A DNA stretch of 64,000 nucleotides from Weissella confusa (GCF_004766315.1 NZ_PVSN01000021.1:29814-93813); one strand, 5' to 3'; shown: positions 28,844 through 38,224, counted from the first letter of the stretch. Translations and numbers: made by a program. The notes: generated by a model from the sequence alone, not told the origin.

Positions 28844-30265
28844 ATGAAGAAGACCAAGATTGTTTCAACGCTTGGACCAGCTAGTTCTGACGTCGAGACT
28901 ATTACTAAGTTGATCGAGTCAGGTGCAAACGTTGTACGTTTCAACTTCTCACACGGAGACCACGAAGAGCACTTGGGTCGTATGAACGCTGTGCGCGAAG
29001 CTGAGAAGATTTCAGGTAAGACTGTAGGATTCTTGTTGGACACTAAGGGTGCCGAAATCCGTACAACTGTTCAAGAGCCAGGTAAGATTGAGTTCAACAT
29101 CGGTGATGTTGTTCGCATCTCAATGGATGCTTCTCTTGAAGGTACTAAGGAAAAGGTTGCCGTAACTTACCCTGGTTTGTTCGACGACGTTAAGGTTGGC
29201 GGACACGTTTTGTTCGACGACGGTAAGATCGACATGTTGATCACTGAAAAGGACGAAGCTAACCGCGAATTGGTTACTGAAGTTCAAAACCACGGTTTGT
29301 TGGGATCACGTAAGGGTGTTAACGCACCTGGTGTTTCAATCAACTTGCCAGGTATCACTGAAAAGGATGCCGATGACATCCGCTTCGGTTTGGAACAAGG
29401 TATCCAATACATCGCCGCTTCATTCGTACGTAAGCCTTCAGACGTTGAAGACATCCGTGCTTTGTTGGTAGAAGCTGGTAAGGAAGACGTTATGATCTTC
29501 CCTAAGATCGAATCACAAGAAGGTATCGACAACTTTGCCGAAATCTTGAAGGTTTCTGATGGTTTGATGATTGCTCGTGGAGACATGGGTGTTGAAATCC
29601 CAGCAGAAAACGTTCCTTTGGTACAAAAGGACTTGATCCGCATGATGAACGCTGCCGGTAAGCCAGTTATCACTGCTACTGACATGTTGGACTCAATGCA
29701 AGAGAACCCACGCCCAACGCGTGCCGAAGCTTCCGACGTTGCCAACGCCGTATTTGACGGAACTGACGCTACTATGTTGTCAGGTGAGTCAGCTAACGGT
29801 GCTTACCCAGTTGCTGCTGTTGCTACTATGGCACGCATCGACGAGAAGGCTGAAACTGCTTTGGCAGCAAACGGCCGTCACGTAAACGACTTCGACGCAT
29901 CAGACGTTACTGAATCAGTTGCTGCTGCTGTTGCTACGGCTGCAGAAAACTTGAACGTTAAGGCTATTGTTGCTGCAACGACTTCAGGTTACACGGCAAA
30001 GATGATCTCAAAGTACCGTCCTAACGCTGATATCTTGGCATTGACGTTCGACGAGCGTGTACAACGTTCATTGACGATCTACTGGGGTGTTCAACCAGTG
30101 ATCTCAGAAGCAGTGGACAACACTGACGCTTTGATCGAATTGGCTAAGAAGGAAGTTGTTGCTGCAGGTTTGGCAGAAAAGGGTGATACTATCATCGTTA
30201 CTGCAGGTATTCCTGTAACGACTTCAGGTACGACTAACTTGATGACGATCGTTACGGTCGACTAA
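28844..30265 (+). CDS. pyk: Pyruvate kinase
   Basis: A 473-residue pyruvate kinase, which makes ATP and pyruvate from PEP at the end of glycolysis or the phosphoketolase pathway. Motifs: KIVSTLGPAS at the N-terminus, RFNFSHGDHEEH, the active-site segment MIFPKIESQEG (about 216-226, with the catalytic Lys) and ARGDMGVEIP. It lacks the extra C-terminal PEP-utiliser-like domain of Bacillus and many Lactobacillus enzymes (about 585 residues). No pfkA is adjacent, which fits an obligate heterofermenter. It is monocistronic, has strongly biased codons, and has no cysteine. Confidence 0.96.
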   Translation: MKKTKIVSTLGPASSDVETITKLIESGANVVRFNFSHGDHEEHLGRMNAVREAEKISGKTVGFLLDTKGAEIRTTVQEPGKIEFNIGDVVRISMDASLEGTKEKVAVTYPGLFDDVKVGGHVLFDDGKIDMLITEKDEANRELVTEVQNHGLLGSRKGVNAPGVSINLPGITEKDADDIRFGLEQGIQYIAASFVRKPSDVEDIRALLVEAGKEDVMIFPKIESQEGIDNFAEILKVSDGLMIARGDMGVEIPAENVPLVQKDLIRMMNAAGKPVITATDMLDSMQENPRPTRAEASDVANAVFDGTDATMLSGESANGAYPVAAVATMARIDEKAETALAANGRHVNDFDASDVTESVAAAVATAAENLNVKAIVAATTSGYTAKMISKYRPNADILALTFDERVQRSLTIYWGVQPVISEAVDNTDALIELAKKEVVAAGLAEKGDTIIVTAGIPVTTSGTTNLMTIVTVD

Positions 30266-30284
30266 TTATTAGTTGTTAATTAAG

Positions 30285-30318
30285 AACGAGAGATACATTG
30301 TATCTCTCGTTTTTTTGT
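30285..30318 (+). terminator. Terminator after pyk
   Basis: AACGAGAGATAC and GTATCTCTCGTT form a perfect stem around ATT, followed by T's. Confidence 0.9.
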
Positions 30319-30419
30319 TGTCGCGAAAAGCAAAGAAGCAGGTTAAAGCAGACAACATTTTTAGGCAACTTTATGTTATTCTGTTGTTAAGACTATAACG
30401 AAGTGATGAGGAAGTGCTG

Positions 30420-31373
30420 ATGAGTTGGCAAGAAATAATTGTTGAGACACAAACTGAGGCTGTTGAAGCTGTCAGCAACATTTTGATGGAAGCCGGTGCA
30501 GAAGGTATCCAAATCGATGACGCAGCAGATGTGAACAGCTACGAACCTGCTGATGCCACTGTATGGGTTGATTGGGATGTTGTTGAGCACCGCGAATCAG
30601 GTGCGACGGTCGCTGGTTATTTTGCAGAAGACGTTAATTTGCCTGAAGTGATTAACGATGTGCAAATGCGTGTGAACCAATTGGCGTCATTTGGACTTGA
30701 TGCAACACCAGGTAAGGTAACAACGAGTGCCGTTAAGGATGAAGACTGGGCAACTGAATGGCAAAAGTACTACCACCCAGTGCGTGTGACGCGTCATTTG
30801 ACAGTCGTACCAAAGTGGGAAGAATACCAACCAGCCCAAGAAGGTGAAAAAGTGATTGTTTTGGACGCTGGAATGGCCTTTGGAACTGGTACCCACCCAA
30901 CGACACGCTTGATGATGCAAGCGCTTGAAATCGTCGTACGTGGCGGTGAGCGTTTGCTAGACGTTGGAACTGGTTCAGGTGTGCTTGGTATTGCTGCAAA
31001 GTTGTTGGGTGCTGATAAGGTGCTTGGAACTGACATTGATGAGGTTGCCGTTCGATCAGCCCAAGGTAATTTGGATTTGAACCCAGTTGCCTCAGATATT
31101 CAAGTGATGGCCAGCGACTTGCTAAGCGATGTACCGGCCCAAGAATTCGATATCGTCGTGGCGAACATGTTGGCTGAAGTGCTTGTACCATTGATTCTAC
31201 AAGTTGATAGCGTTTTGCGCCCAGGTGGTAAGTTCTTGTTGTCAGGTATTTATGAAGACAAGGCACAAACGATTATTGCGAAGTTGGAAGAGAATGGCTA
31301 CGCACTTGATGAAACGATGAAGCTTGGTGAATGGTATGGTTTGATTGCTCACCGTAAAAGCGAGGATGAATAA
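30420..31373 (+). CDS. prmA: Ribosomal protein L11 methyltransferase
   Basis: A 317-residue PrmA that trimethylates ribosomal protein L11 with SAM. The N-terminal substrate-recognition domain precedes the methyltransferase core: DAGMAFGTGTHPTTRLMM (about 144-161), LLDVGTGSGVLGIAA (SAM motif I, about 178-192) and VVANMLAEVLVPL. ATG 30420 sits 5 nt after GAGGAAG; the GTG at 30414 is inside that site. The stop overlaps the rsmE start (TAATG), so the two rRNA/ribosome modification genes are coupled. Confidence 0.94.
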   Translation: MSWQEIIVETQTEAVEAVSNILMEAGAEGIQIDDAADVNSYEPADATVWVDWDVVEHRESGATVAGYFAEDVNLPEVINDVQMRVNQLASFGLDATPGKVTTSAVKDEDWATEWQKYYHPVRVTRHLTVVPKWEEYQPAQEGEKVIVLDAGMAFGTGTHPTTRLMMQALEIVVRGGERLLDVGTGSGVLGIAAKLLGADKVLGTDIDEVAVRSAQGNLDLNPVASDIQVMASDLLSDVPAQEFDIVVANMLAEVLVPLILQVDSVLRPGGKFLLSGIYEDKAQTIIAKLEENGYALDETMKLGEWYGLIAHRKSEDE

Positions 31374-32119
31374 TGCAACGTTATTTTTTGACTGAAGCGC
31401 CAGCCGGTCAAGAATTTATTTTGCCAGAAGATGTGCAACATCATTTAATGACCGTCCTTCGTGGTAAGGAAGGGACACAGGCAGAATTTGTGTATCCTGA
31501 TCAACAAACCATGGTGGTGGCTGAAGTAATTCAAATTGCTGATGAAACGACGACAATGCGCGTGGTTGAAGAAGTGGCTACTGATGTTGAATTGCCAGTG
31601 GAGACCACAATCATTCTTGGCCTTGCTAAGGGTGATAAGCCTGAATTGGTTGTTCAAAAAGCGACAGAATTAGGTGTTCACCATGTGATTATCGTGGAGA
31701 CGGATTGGTCGGTTGTACACTGGGGCATGAAGGCCGATAAGAAGCTTGCGCGATTGCAGAAGATTGCCCAAGGGGCTGCTGAACAATCGCACCGCTTACG
31801 TGTGCCAGATGTGACGTATGTTGAAAAACTACGTGATTTGGTGTTGCCGGATGATATGGTTAAGATTGTTGCCTGGGAAGAGAGCGCCAAACAGGGTGAA
31901 ACAGCGCAACTGGTTGCGCAATTCAGTCGTTTGAATGCGGGTGACAAAATTGCCTTTTTGGTTGGACCTGAAGGTGGTTTAAAGGAAAGTGAGTTAGACT
32001 TACTAACGAAGACGTTTGGCTTTGTGCCAGCAGGATTGGGCCCACGTATTTTACGGGCTGAGACTGCACCGCTTTATGCGCTAAGTGCACTAAGCTACGC
32101 ACTTGAGTTAGCACGTTAG
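31373..32119 (+). CDS. rsmE: 16S rRNA (uracil-1498-N3)-methyltransferase
   Basis: A 248-residue SPOUT methyltransferase that modifies U1498 of 16S rRNA. It shows QRYFLTEAP at the N-terminus, HHLMTVLRGKEG, GLAKGDKPELVVQKATELGV (about 83-102) and the knotted SAM site FLVGPEGGLKESE (about 195-207) with LGPRILRAETAPL. It follows prmA with a 1-nt overlap, the normal order in Firmicutes. Confidence 0.94.
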   Translation: MQRYFLTEAPAGQEFILPEDVQHHLMTVLRGKEGTQAEFVYPDQQTMVVAEVIQIADETTTMRVVEEVATDVELPVETTIILGLAKGDKPELVVQKATELGVHHVIIVETDWSVVHWGMKADKKLARLQKIAQGAAEQSHRLRVPDVTYVEKLRDLVLPDDMVKIVAWEESAKQGETAQLVAQFSRLNAGDKIAFLVGPEGGLKESELDLLTKTFGFVPAGLGPRILRAETAPLYALSALSYALELAR

Positions 32120-32167
32120 AATTTTTAAGGTTAACATCGTTGCAGGGATGTTAAAAGGGGAATTGAT

Positions 32168-32548
32168 ATGAAGCGTTTGAAAGAAGCGTGGGATTGGCGG
32201 TTCTGGATTTGGATGCCAATCTTGGGGTGGTTAGTACCGTTTTTGATTAACGAATCACCGTTGACAGCGAATGTTAAAATTATTTTTTCATTGTTTGTGG
32301 CAAACATGATTTTCAGTGCCATTGCAGGCGCATTCTTGCGTAAGCGAGGGGCGTTCTGGTACTTGATGTTTGTGTGGCCGGTCGTGTTCTTGGTGTCAGT
32401 TTGGCTACATTTGAACTCAGCAATGTACGGCTACTATTTGGCGGCCCTTTATTTCGTCATTGAGTTGTTTGCCTTTACACGTGGACAAGAGGAAGAAATC
32501 GACATCGAGGATCAAATTCCAGTTGATGGCGGCTTCCGCGAAATTTAA
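32168..32548 (+). CDS. Unrecognised four-helix membrane protein
   Basis: A 126-residue protein I do not recognise. It has four probable membrane helices (about residues 11-25, 33-55, 60-79 and 85-100), with a basic, Trp-rich N-terminus (KRLKEAWDWRFW) and an acidic C-terminal tail (GQEEEIDIEDQIP). It lies 48 bp after rsmE with a GGGGAA site and is followed by a terminator, so it is probably the last gene of the prmA operon. Codon use is like its neighbours. No function is proposed. Confidence 0.7.
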   Translation: MKRLKEAWDWRFWIWMPILGWLVPFLINESPLTANVKIIFSLFVANMIFSAIAGAFLRKRGAFWYLMFVWPVVFLVSVWLHLNSAMYGYYLAALYFVIELFAFTRGQEEEIDIEDQIPVDGGFREI

Positions 32549-32558
32549 ATAACTATCG

Positions 32559-32593
32559 AAAAAGCGACCTCAGTCTTGAGGTCGCTTTTTTTG
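32559..32593 (+). terminator. Terminator after the prmA operon
   Basis: AAAAAGCGACCTC and GAGGTCGCTTTTT form a perfect stem around AGTCTT, followed by more T's. Confidence 0.9.
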
Positions 32594-32673
32594 TGTGGTT
32601 TTGGGCACTGAGTGGGGAGTGGGACCTACGACGGCGTAGGTTGAAGTAAACCTATCGATGGCTTAATGGCGTC

Positions 32674-32759
32674 GGTGGGGATGCCGCCCACTTTTTGTTC
32701 AAATCCCCACCACTTTCCACCACCTAATCTTCCCACCCACTGTCCCCCACCTCTCACCA
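32674..32759 (-). promoter_or_regulatory. Upstream cluster of 10-bp-phased TGG boxes (minus strand), mraZ control region
   Basis: CCA triplets (TGG on the minus strand) begin at 32707, 32717, 32737, 32747 and 32757, all in one 10-bp phase with only the 32727 slot empty; further CCA at 32710 and 32720 double two boxes. A local inverted repeat, GGTGGGGAT (32674-32682) with ATCCCCACC (32703-32711), borders the cluster. E. coli MraZ binds TGGGN repeats spaced 5 nt apart (10-bp period), so this is a candidate MraZ site, in opposite orientation to the cluster at 32930. Confidence 0.5.
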
Positions 32760-32783
32760 TCTTCATAACTAAGTTGTTAACCG

Positions 32784-32812
32784 TTGGTATATCAAGGATT
32801 TGGCCTTATAAC
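32784..32812 (+). promoter_or_regulatory. Candidate promoter of the dcw operon
   Basis: TTGGTA (32784-32789) and TATAAC (32807-32812), 17 bp apart, lie between the two TGG clusters. The transcript would carry a leader of about 240 nt before mraZ. The remainder of the 32594-33057 gap holds no gene that I can support. Confidence 0.5.
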
Positions 32813-32929
32813 CTTAAAAAATTCTTCATTTTCTAAAGTTATTCGAAAACTTGTAAAGTGACTGTTAAAAAGGAGCGTCAGAGCCGGTGTAATAGGCTTT
32901 TGAACCCTAAAATACACCATATATCCCAG

Positions 32930-32972
32930 TGGTAGAACGTGGGGGTAGGTGGTGGAAGGTGGGAGATTGTGG
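32930..32972 (+). promoter_or_regulatory. Five 10-bp-phased TGG boxes upstream of mraZ (candidate MraZ operator)
   Basis: TGG begins at 32930, 32940, 32950, 32960 and 32970, an unbroken 10-bp array (boxes TGGTAGAACG, TGGGGGTAGG, TGGTGGAAGG, TGGGAGATTG, TGGTAAATTA). The match to the TGGGN-N5 repeats bound by E. coli MraZ, and the position 85 bp before mraZ, suggest autoregulation. Confidence 0.6.
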
Positions 32973-33057
32973 TAAATTAAATGTATTGAAATGTCGACTA
33001 TTCTCAATACGCCACAGCATCTGAAATTGCTGAATAAATTGAAAGGGGGTATCGCCG

Positions 33058-33492
33058 ATGTTCATGGGAACTTACCAACACACGTTGGATACTAAGAACC
33101 GGTTGATTATCCCCGCAAAATTCCGCAATCAGTTGGGTGAATCCTTTGTGATTACACGCTGGATGGATCACTCATTGCGTGCCTACACGATGCAAGGCTG
33201 GGAAGATTTTTCAACTAAGATTAATGCATTGCCAGAAACGAATGCCAAGGCGCGCCAATTTAAGCGTTTTGTCTTCGGTGGTGCGACAGAAGTTGAATTC
33301 GACAAGCAAGGGCGTGTGAACCTATCACCAACCTTGCGTGAATACGCAAATATCGATAAGGATGTCACGGTCTTCGGTTTGGGTGATGATACATTCGAAC
33401 TTTGGAGTGCCGAGAAGTGGCAAGCTTACGAAGAAGAAACTGCAGAGAATTTTGATGATATTGCTGATGGATTGGAAGACTTGGGCTTCTAA
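33058..33492 (+). CDS. mraZ: Transcriptional regulator MraZ
   Basis: A 144-residue protein with two SpoVT-AbrB-like domains, each with the DxKxR motif: GTYQHTLDTKNRLIIPAKFR (residues 4-23) and EFDKQGRVNLSPTLREYA (about 80-97). MraZ forms rings and represses the dcw operon through direct repeats upstream of its own gene. Here such repeats are visible. It starts at ATG 33058 after AAAGGGGG. It is the first gene of the division cluster. Confidence 0.95.
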   Translation: MFMGTYQHTLDTKNRLIIPAKFRNQLGESFVITRWMDHSLRAYTMQGWEDFSTKINALPETNAKARQFKRFVFGGATEVEFDKQGRVNLSPTLREYANIDKDVTVFGLGDDTFELWSAEKWQAYEEETAENFDDIADGLEDLGF

Positions 33493-33536
33493 CAGCAAAT
33501 TGATACGAACTAGAAAGGTCGAACAGGCAATTACAT

Positions 33537-34481
33537 ATGACGGAGTTCAATCACGTAACCGTATTGCTTAACGAAGCAATTGATAATTTAAATGTTAAGC
33601 CAGACGGAACATATGTTGATGCAACGTTGGGTGGCGGTGGTCATTCACAGTTGTTGGCAAGTCGTTTGACAACCGGAAAGCTTTGGTCATTTGATCAAGA
33701 CATCACGGCAATTAACTACAATAAAGAACATTTGGCCACTGAGTTAGCTGAAGGTAAAGTTGCCTTCATTCAAAATAACTTCCGCAACTTGCGTGATGCA
33801 CTTGCTGAGGTTGGGGTCACTGAAATTGATGGTATCGTTTACGATTTGGGTGTGTCATCACCACAATTCGACGACGGACAACGTGGTTTTTCATATAACT
33901 ATGATGCACCACTTGATATGCGCATGAATCAATCACAAGAATTGACAGCGCGTACGGTAGTTAACGAGTGGGATTTCCACGACTTGCTACGAATCTTGTC
34001 ACGTTACGGTGAAGAAAAGTTCGCTAAGCAAATCGCACGTGCGATTGAGCGACAACGTGAGATTCAACCAATTGAAACGACGTTTGAATTGGTTGAAGTC
34101 ATCAAGTCAGCAATTCCTGCAGCGGCTCGTCGAACGGGTGGTCATCCGGCCAAGCGTTCATTCCAAGCCATTCGAATTGCCGTGAATGATGAATTGGGAG
34201 TGGTCGAAGAATCACTCGCACAAGCTTTGGATATGTTGAAGGTTGGTGGTCGTATTTCGGTCATCACTTTCCATTCACTTGAAGATCGCCTGGTTAAGAC
34301 GATGTTTAAGGAAAAGACGGCAGTTCCTGAATTGCCAGCTGGCTTGCCAATCATTCCGGATGAGATGCAACCTGATTATAAACTCGTGACGCGTAAGCCA
34401 ATCTTGCCTTCAGAAGAAGAAATGGCTAACAATCACCGCGCTCATTCAGCGAAGTTGCGCGTCATCGAACGACTACGATAG
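33537..34481 (+). CDS. rsmH: 16S rRNA (cytosine-1402-N4)-methyltransferase
   Basis: A 314-residue RsmH (MraW), which methylates C1402 in the ribosomal P site. Motifs: [28 protein letters not shown] (SAM motif I, about 23-37), [20 protein letters not shown] (about 102-121) and [13 protein letters not shown]. Family and context (second gene of dcw) agree. The start is ATG 33537, 44 bp after mraZ. Confidence 0.96.
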   Translation: MTEFNHVTVLLNEAIDNLNVKPDGTYVDATLGGGGHSQLLASRLTTGKLWSFDQDITAINYNKEHLATELAEGKVAFIQNNFRNLRDALAEVGVTEIDGIVYDLGVSSPQFDDGQRGFSYNYDAPLDMRMNQSQELTARTVVNEWDFHDLLRILSRYGEEKFAKQIARAIERQREIQPIETTFELVEVIKSAIPAAARRTGGHPAKRSFQAIRIAVNDELGVVEESLAQALDMLKVGGRISVITFHSLEDRLVKTMFKEKTAVPELPAGLPIIPDEMQPDYKLVTRKPILPSEEEMANNHRAHSAKLRVIERLR

Positions 34482-34525
34482 CATAGGCCGCCCATGATGG
34501 ACGGTGAAGAAAGGATCTGAACATC

Positions 34526-34903
34526 ATGGATGCAATGCCAAACTACACGCACACAACGTCACCGCGCAAAGTTAATCAACCACAACAACGTCCAAGCGTT
34601 CGTGTGGTTAAGCGTAAGCGCAAGCTAGAAAAGCCCGGCTTTAACGCCATTGATATCGCCTTTTGCGTAGCGACTGCGTTTGTTGTTGTCTTCATGGCGA
34701 TGGTTGTCGTACACACGTCAAATCGCGCAGCAACAGCAAACTCACAATTGGCGACAACGTCAGCTTCCCTTGAAAAGGTACGCAATCAAAACAATGATTT
34801 GAAGCAAGAAGTGAGTGATTTGACGAGCCCAAGTCGTTTGAACGATGTTGCGGCTAAGAACGGATTGACGCTTCAAAACCAAAACATAAGGAACGTGAAG
34901 TAG
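34526..34903 (+). CDS. ftsL: Cell division protein FtsL
   Basis: A 125-residue bitopic protein: a basic cytoplasmic N-terminus (about 1-45), one membrane helix (IAFCVATAFVVVFMAMVVV, about 49-67), and an extracellular leucine-zipper coiled coil (about 75-110). Sequence identity in this family is low, so the call rests on topology, length and position between rsmH and the penicillin-binding protein gene. It works with DivIB and DivIC in activating septal wall synthesis. Confidence 0.9.
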   Translation: MDAMPNYTHTTSPRKVNQPQQRPSVRVVKRKRKLEKPGFNAIDIAFCVATAFVVVFMAMVVVHTSNRAATANSQLATTSASLEKVRNQNNDLKQEVSDLTSPSRLNDVAAKNGLTLQNQNIRNVK

Positions 34904-34904
34904 C

Positions 34905-37097
34905 ATGGTTAAGAAACAGCGGATGCCAAAACGTAACCAATCGGATAAAAACAGTCGTATCACGGGTCTTGTTCTCGTGAGTACTATGTTGCTGATTTTG
35001 GTTGTGTTGGGGGTCCGTTTTTCTTATGTTGCCATCACAAAGGACGTGAAGGGGCATAAGTTAAACGAAGCCGCTCAACAAGTTTACCGAAGTCAGAATG
35101 CAGTTCAGCCCAAGCGCGGCGAAATATTTGACTCAGTCGGAAATGTGTTGGCTGAGAATGCAACAACCTACACATTGGCGGCAGTGATTGACGATACGCA
35201 AAAAACAAGTAAAGGCAAGCCGGCCTACGTTGCACCAAGCCAAGATGAGAAGGTCGCTAAGCAATTAGCTGGCATCTTGGGTGGTAATCCGAAGACTTAT
35301 GTGGAGACCTTGAAAAAAGGTCGGGCTAACAAGTTGAAGCAGGTACAATTTGGTTCACGTGGACTAAAACTAGATTCCCAGACGTATAAGAAAATCAACA
35401 AATTGAAGATACCGGGTATCACCTTTACGAATAGTGCGTCACGTTTCTATCCAAACGGTGTTTTTGCGTCAAATGTCATCGGCTATACGAGTGAAAAGAC
35501 TGATGATAAGACTGGGGCACAAAGCATTGTTGGTCTGATGGGAATCGAACAAAAGTACAACAAACAACTCACTGGTAAGAAGGGTGTGAAGACAACTTCG
35601 GCCGATGATACAGATTCGAGTGTCTCAAAGAAAGACCAATCTGCAAAAAACGGGTATGATATTTATACAACCATAAATACAAAGTTGCAGACGACGCTCG
35701 AAGAGAAGATGCAAAATTTGTATGATGATATGAAGCCTAAGTCAGCGCTGGCAATTGTACTTGATACGAAGACGGGTAATATCGTTGCGACAACGCAACG
35801 CCCTTCATTTAATGCAACCACTGGTGAAGGTATCGGTGACTACTGGACAAACGAAATTTCAGGTTCTGTTTATGAGCCGGGATCAGTTATGAAGGGAATT
35901 ACGCTGGCAGCAGCAATTGATACTGGTAACTGGGATGGTGATGCGTATTATCAATCTGGAACCTTGAAAATCGGTGATAAGAGCGTTACTGATTGGAACA
36001 ATGGTCAAGGTTGGGGAACGATTACGTATGCACGTGGAATTGCCGAGTCTTCAAACGTTGCGATGGCGTTGACCGAGCAAAAGATGGGTGCTGAAACTTG
36101 GCACAAGTACATTAATAAATTCCGTTTCTTGAAGTCAACGGATTCGGATTTGCTAGGTGAAGAAACTGGTTTGATGCAGTTTAAGTATCCAATTGAACAA
36201 GCGAATACATCTTATGGACAGGCCATTTCGGTAACGCCTTTGCAAATGGTTCAAGCCTATACAGCAATCGCTGGAAATGGTGAGGAAATCAAGCCGAACC
36301 TTGTTGAAAAGATTGTTGATCCAAATACCAAGAAGGTGATTTACCAGGCCAAGCGTAAGGTTGTTGCAAAGCCAATTAAGAAATCAACGGCTGAGGCAAC
36401 GCGTAAGCAATTGGAAGATGTTATTTACTCTGAGTACGGTTTGGGTCAAGCTTATGCAATCCCAGATGTTCGTACGACCGGTAAGTCTGGAACGGCACAA
36501 ATCGCGACTTCGACAGGTTATTCATCACCAGGCGACAATACCCACGAAATCCATTCATGGATGGGAATGGCGCCATCTGATGATCCACGATACTTGATGT
36601 ACATTGTGACGAAGGAACCACAGCAGAACACGCAAAATATTGCGACGGATATGTCCAATATGTTCGTGACGGTGATGCAACAAGCACTAACGATGTCGGA
36701 TTCTGACAATAAAGTTGTTGTCAGTGAAGACCAACAAGTGACTGTCCCAACGGTTGTTGGTGGATCAACCAATGAGGCAGAAAAAGAAGTTGCGGCAGCT
36801 AATTTGACACCAGTTGTAATGGGTGACGGCGATACAATCAAGAAACAGACACCAGCAGGTGCGCAAAAGTCTTTGACGAATCAACGCGTCTTCTTGAACA
36901 CTGGTGAAAATATCGTGGTGCCAAATATGCACGGATGGTCGAAGAGTGATGTGCTAGCTTGGGCAAAGTTGGCTGATATCAAGCCAATTATTAAGGGGGA
37001 TGGCTTTGTGGCAACACGATCAATTACGCCTGATACCCAGTTGGCAGATGGCTATCATGAAATAACGGTTGAGTTTAAAAACGCGAAAGCGGAATAA
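34905..37097 (+). CDS. Penicillin-binding protein 2x-type transpeptidase with PASTA domains
   Basis: A 730-residue class B PBP that crosslinks septal peptidoglycan. It has an N-terminal membrane anchor (about 21-43), a dimerisation domain, and a transpeptidase domain with SVMK (active-site Ser near residue 327), SSN (about 384) and KSGT (about 528). Two PASTA repeats follow (about 600-665 and 668-728). This architecture matches PbpX/PBP2x of streptococci rather than PASTA-less PBP2b. It lies 1 bp after ftsL and before mraY, the normal dcw position. All catalytic motifs are intact. Confidence 0.93.
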   Translation: MVKKQRMPKRNQSDKNSRITGLVLVSTMLLILVVLGVRFSYVAITKDVKGHKLNEAAQQVYRSQNAVQPKRGEIFDSVGNVLAENATTYTLAAVIDDTQKTSKGKPAYVAPSQDEKVAKQLAGILGGNPKTYVETLKKGRANKLKQVQFGSRGLKLDSQTYKKINKLKIPGITFTNSASRFYPNGVFASNVIGYTSEKTDDKTGAQSIVGLMGIEQKYNKQLTGKKGVKTTSADDTDSSVSKKDQSAKNGYDIYTTINTKLQTTLEEKMQNLYDDMKPKSALAIVLDTKTGNIVATTQRPSFNATTGEGIGDYWTNEISGSVYEPGSVMKGITLAAAIDTGNWDGDAYYQSGTLKIGDKSVTDWNNGQGWGTITYARGIAESSNVAMALTEQKMGAETWHKYINKFRFLKSTDSDLLGEETGLMQFKYPIEQANTSYGQAISVTPLQMVQAYTAIAGNGEEIKPNLVEKIVDPNTKKVIYQAKRKVVAKPIKKSTAEATRKQLEDVIYSEYGLGQAYAIPDVRTTGKSGTAQIATSTGYSSPGDNTHEIHSWMGMAPSDDPRYLMYIVTKEPQQNTQNIATDMSNMFVTVMQQALTMSDSDNKVVVSEDQQVTVPTVVGGSTNEAEKEVAAANLTPVVMGDGDTIKKQTPAGAQKSLTNQRVFLNTGENIVVPNMHGWSKSDVLAWAKLADIKPIIKGDGFVATRSITPDTQLADGYHEITVEFKNAKAE

Positions 37098-37126
37098 ATA
37101 AGGGTTTATAAGAGAGGAGAAGTCAA

Positions 37127-38119
37127 ATGTCGACTTTGTTACTCGGACTATTGGTGGGGTTGATCGCAACAATCATCGTAGTACCGCGTTTGAGAAATTG
37201 GTTTAAGAAAATTAAGGTGCAACAATTGGTGATGCGTACTGGTGAAAATGGACCAGATCACGCAGCTAAGGCAGGAACACCTACGATGGGTGGGGCAGGA
37301 TTTATTCCGGTTGTGATTATCGGTTTCATCATCTTGGCCTTTGCGATAGGCGCTAACGCCTCAACAGGTTGGGCAACGTTGATTGCCATTATTGTGTTTG
37401 CGTTGGTTGGTGCCTTTGATGACAGTATCAAGGTCTTTAATCACCGTGATGAAGGGCTTCGTTTCTTGCCAAAGCTATTTTCACAAATTGCTGCTGCATT
37501 GCTAGCGGTTGCGGTGCTATTCTTGGGCCACTTTGACTTCACGTTGGATTTGCCATTTAACTTGGGTAGCATCAACAGTATCATCGTTTACACGTTGTTC
37601 ACGATTTTCTGGCTTGTGGGTTGGTCAAATGCCACGAACTTGACGGATGGTTTGGACGGCTTGGCATCTGGTACAGCGATTATCGCTTACGTTGCCTACT
37701 TGATTATCGCGTTCGTTCAAGGTGACATGACGATGGTCTTGTTGGATGCCTTGATGATTGGGGCATTGCTTGGATTCTTGGTCTTTAACCACTATCCAGC
37801 ATCAATCTTCATGGGTGATACCGGATCATTGGCGTTGGGTGCCGGCTTGGCGATGAACTCACTGGTCTTGCACCATGAGTGGTCATTGTTGTTGATTGGT
37901 TTCGTCTTCATGGTCGAAACGTTGACGGTTATGATTCAAGTCACAAGCTATCACTTCTTCAAGAAGCGTATTTTCTTGATGACACCAATTCACCACAGTT
38001 TTGAAAAGGGTGGTTTGACTGGTAACGCAGATAAGCCATGGAATGAGTGGCAAGTTGATACATTCTTCTGGGCAGTCGGATTGATTGCGGCGGTTTTGTA
38101 CCTTGTGATTTTTAAGTAA
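37127..38119 (+). CDS. mraY: Phospho-N-acetylmuramoyl-pentapeptide transferase
   Basis: A 330-residue, ten-helix enzyme that makes lipid I from UDP-MurNAc-pentapeptide and undecaprenyl phosphate. Motifs: AGTPTMGGAGFIPV (about 48-61), DDSIKVF (the DD catalytic pair, about 101), NATNLTDGLDGLASG (about 167-181), FMGDTGSLALG and PIHHSFEKGG. A GAGGAG site precedes ATG 37127. Confidence 0.96.
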   Translation: MSTLLLGLLVGLIATIIVVPRLRNWFKKIKVQQLVMRTGENGPDHAAKAGTPTMGGAGFIPVVIIGFIILAFAIGANASTGWATLIAIIVFALVGAFDDSIKVFNHRDEGLRFLPKLFSQIAAALLAVAVLFLGHFDFTLDLPFNLGSINSIIVYTLFTIFWLVGWSNATNLTDGLDGLASGTAIIAYVAYLIIAFVQGDMTMVLLDALMIGALLGFLVFNHYPASIFMGDTGSLALGAGLAMNSLVLHHEWSLLLIGFVFMVETLTVMIQVTSYHFFKKRIFLMTPIHHSFEKGGLTGNADKPWNEWQVDTFFWAVGLIAAVLYLVIFK

Positions 38120-38144
38120 ATCATTATTCACTAAAACAAATATT

Positions 38145-38197
38145 AAGTCGTTATAAGACTTTTTGCATTATGCAAACGAGCGGGGATCGCCCCGCGT
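38145..38197 (+). other. Two hairpins between mraY and murD
   Basis: A weak AAGTC/GACTT hairpin with T's (about 38151-38166) is followed by a GC-rich AGCGGGG-ATCG-CCCCGCG hairpin (about 38178-38196). Neither is a strong terminator; they may attenuate or stabilise the long operon mRNA. Confidence 0.35.
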
Positions 38198-38224
38198 ACA
38201 TAACTTTTTAAAGGGGATCTGATC

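Noticed and set aside
32940..32972. G-quadruplex before mraZ
   Set aside because: The G-tracts are mostly pairs with only two runs of three or more; the 10-bp TGG phasing explains the G-richness better.
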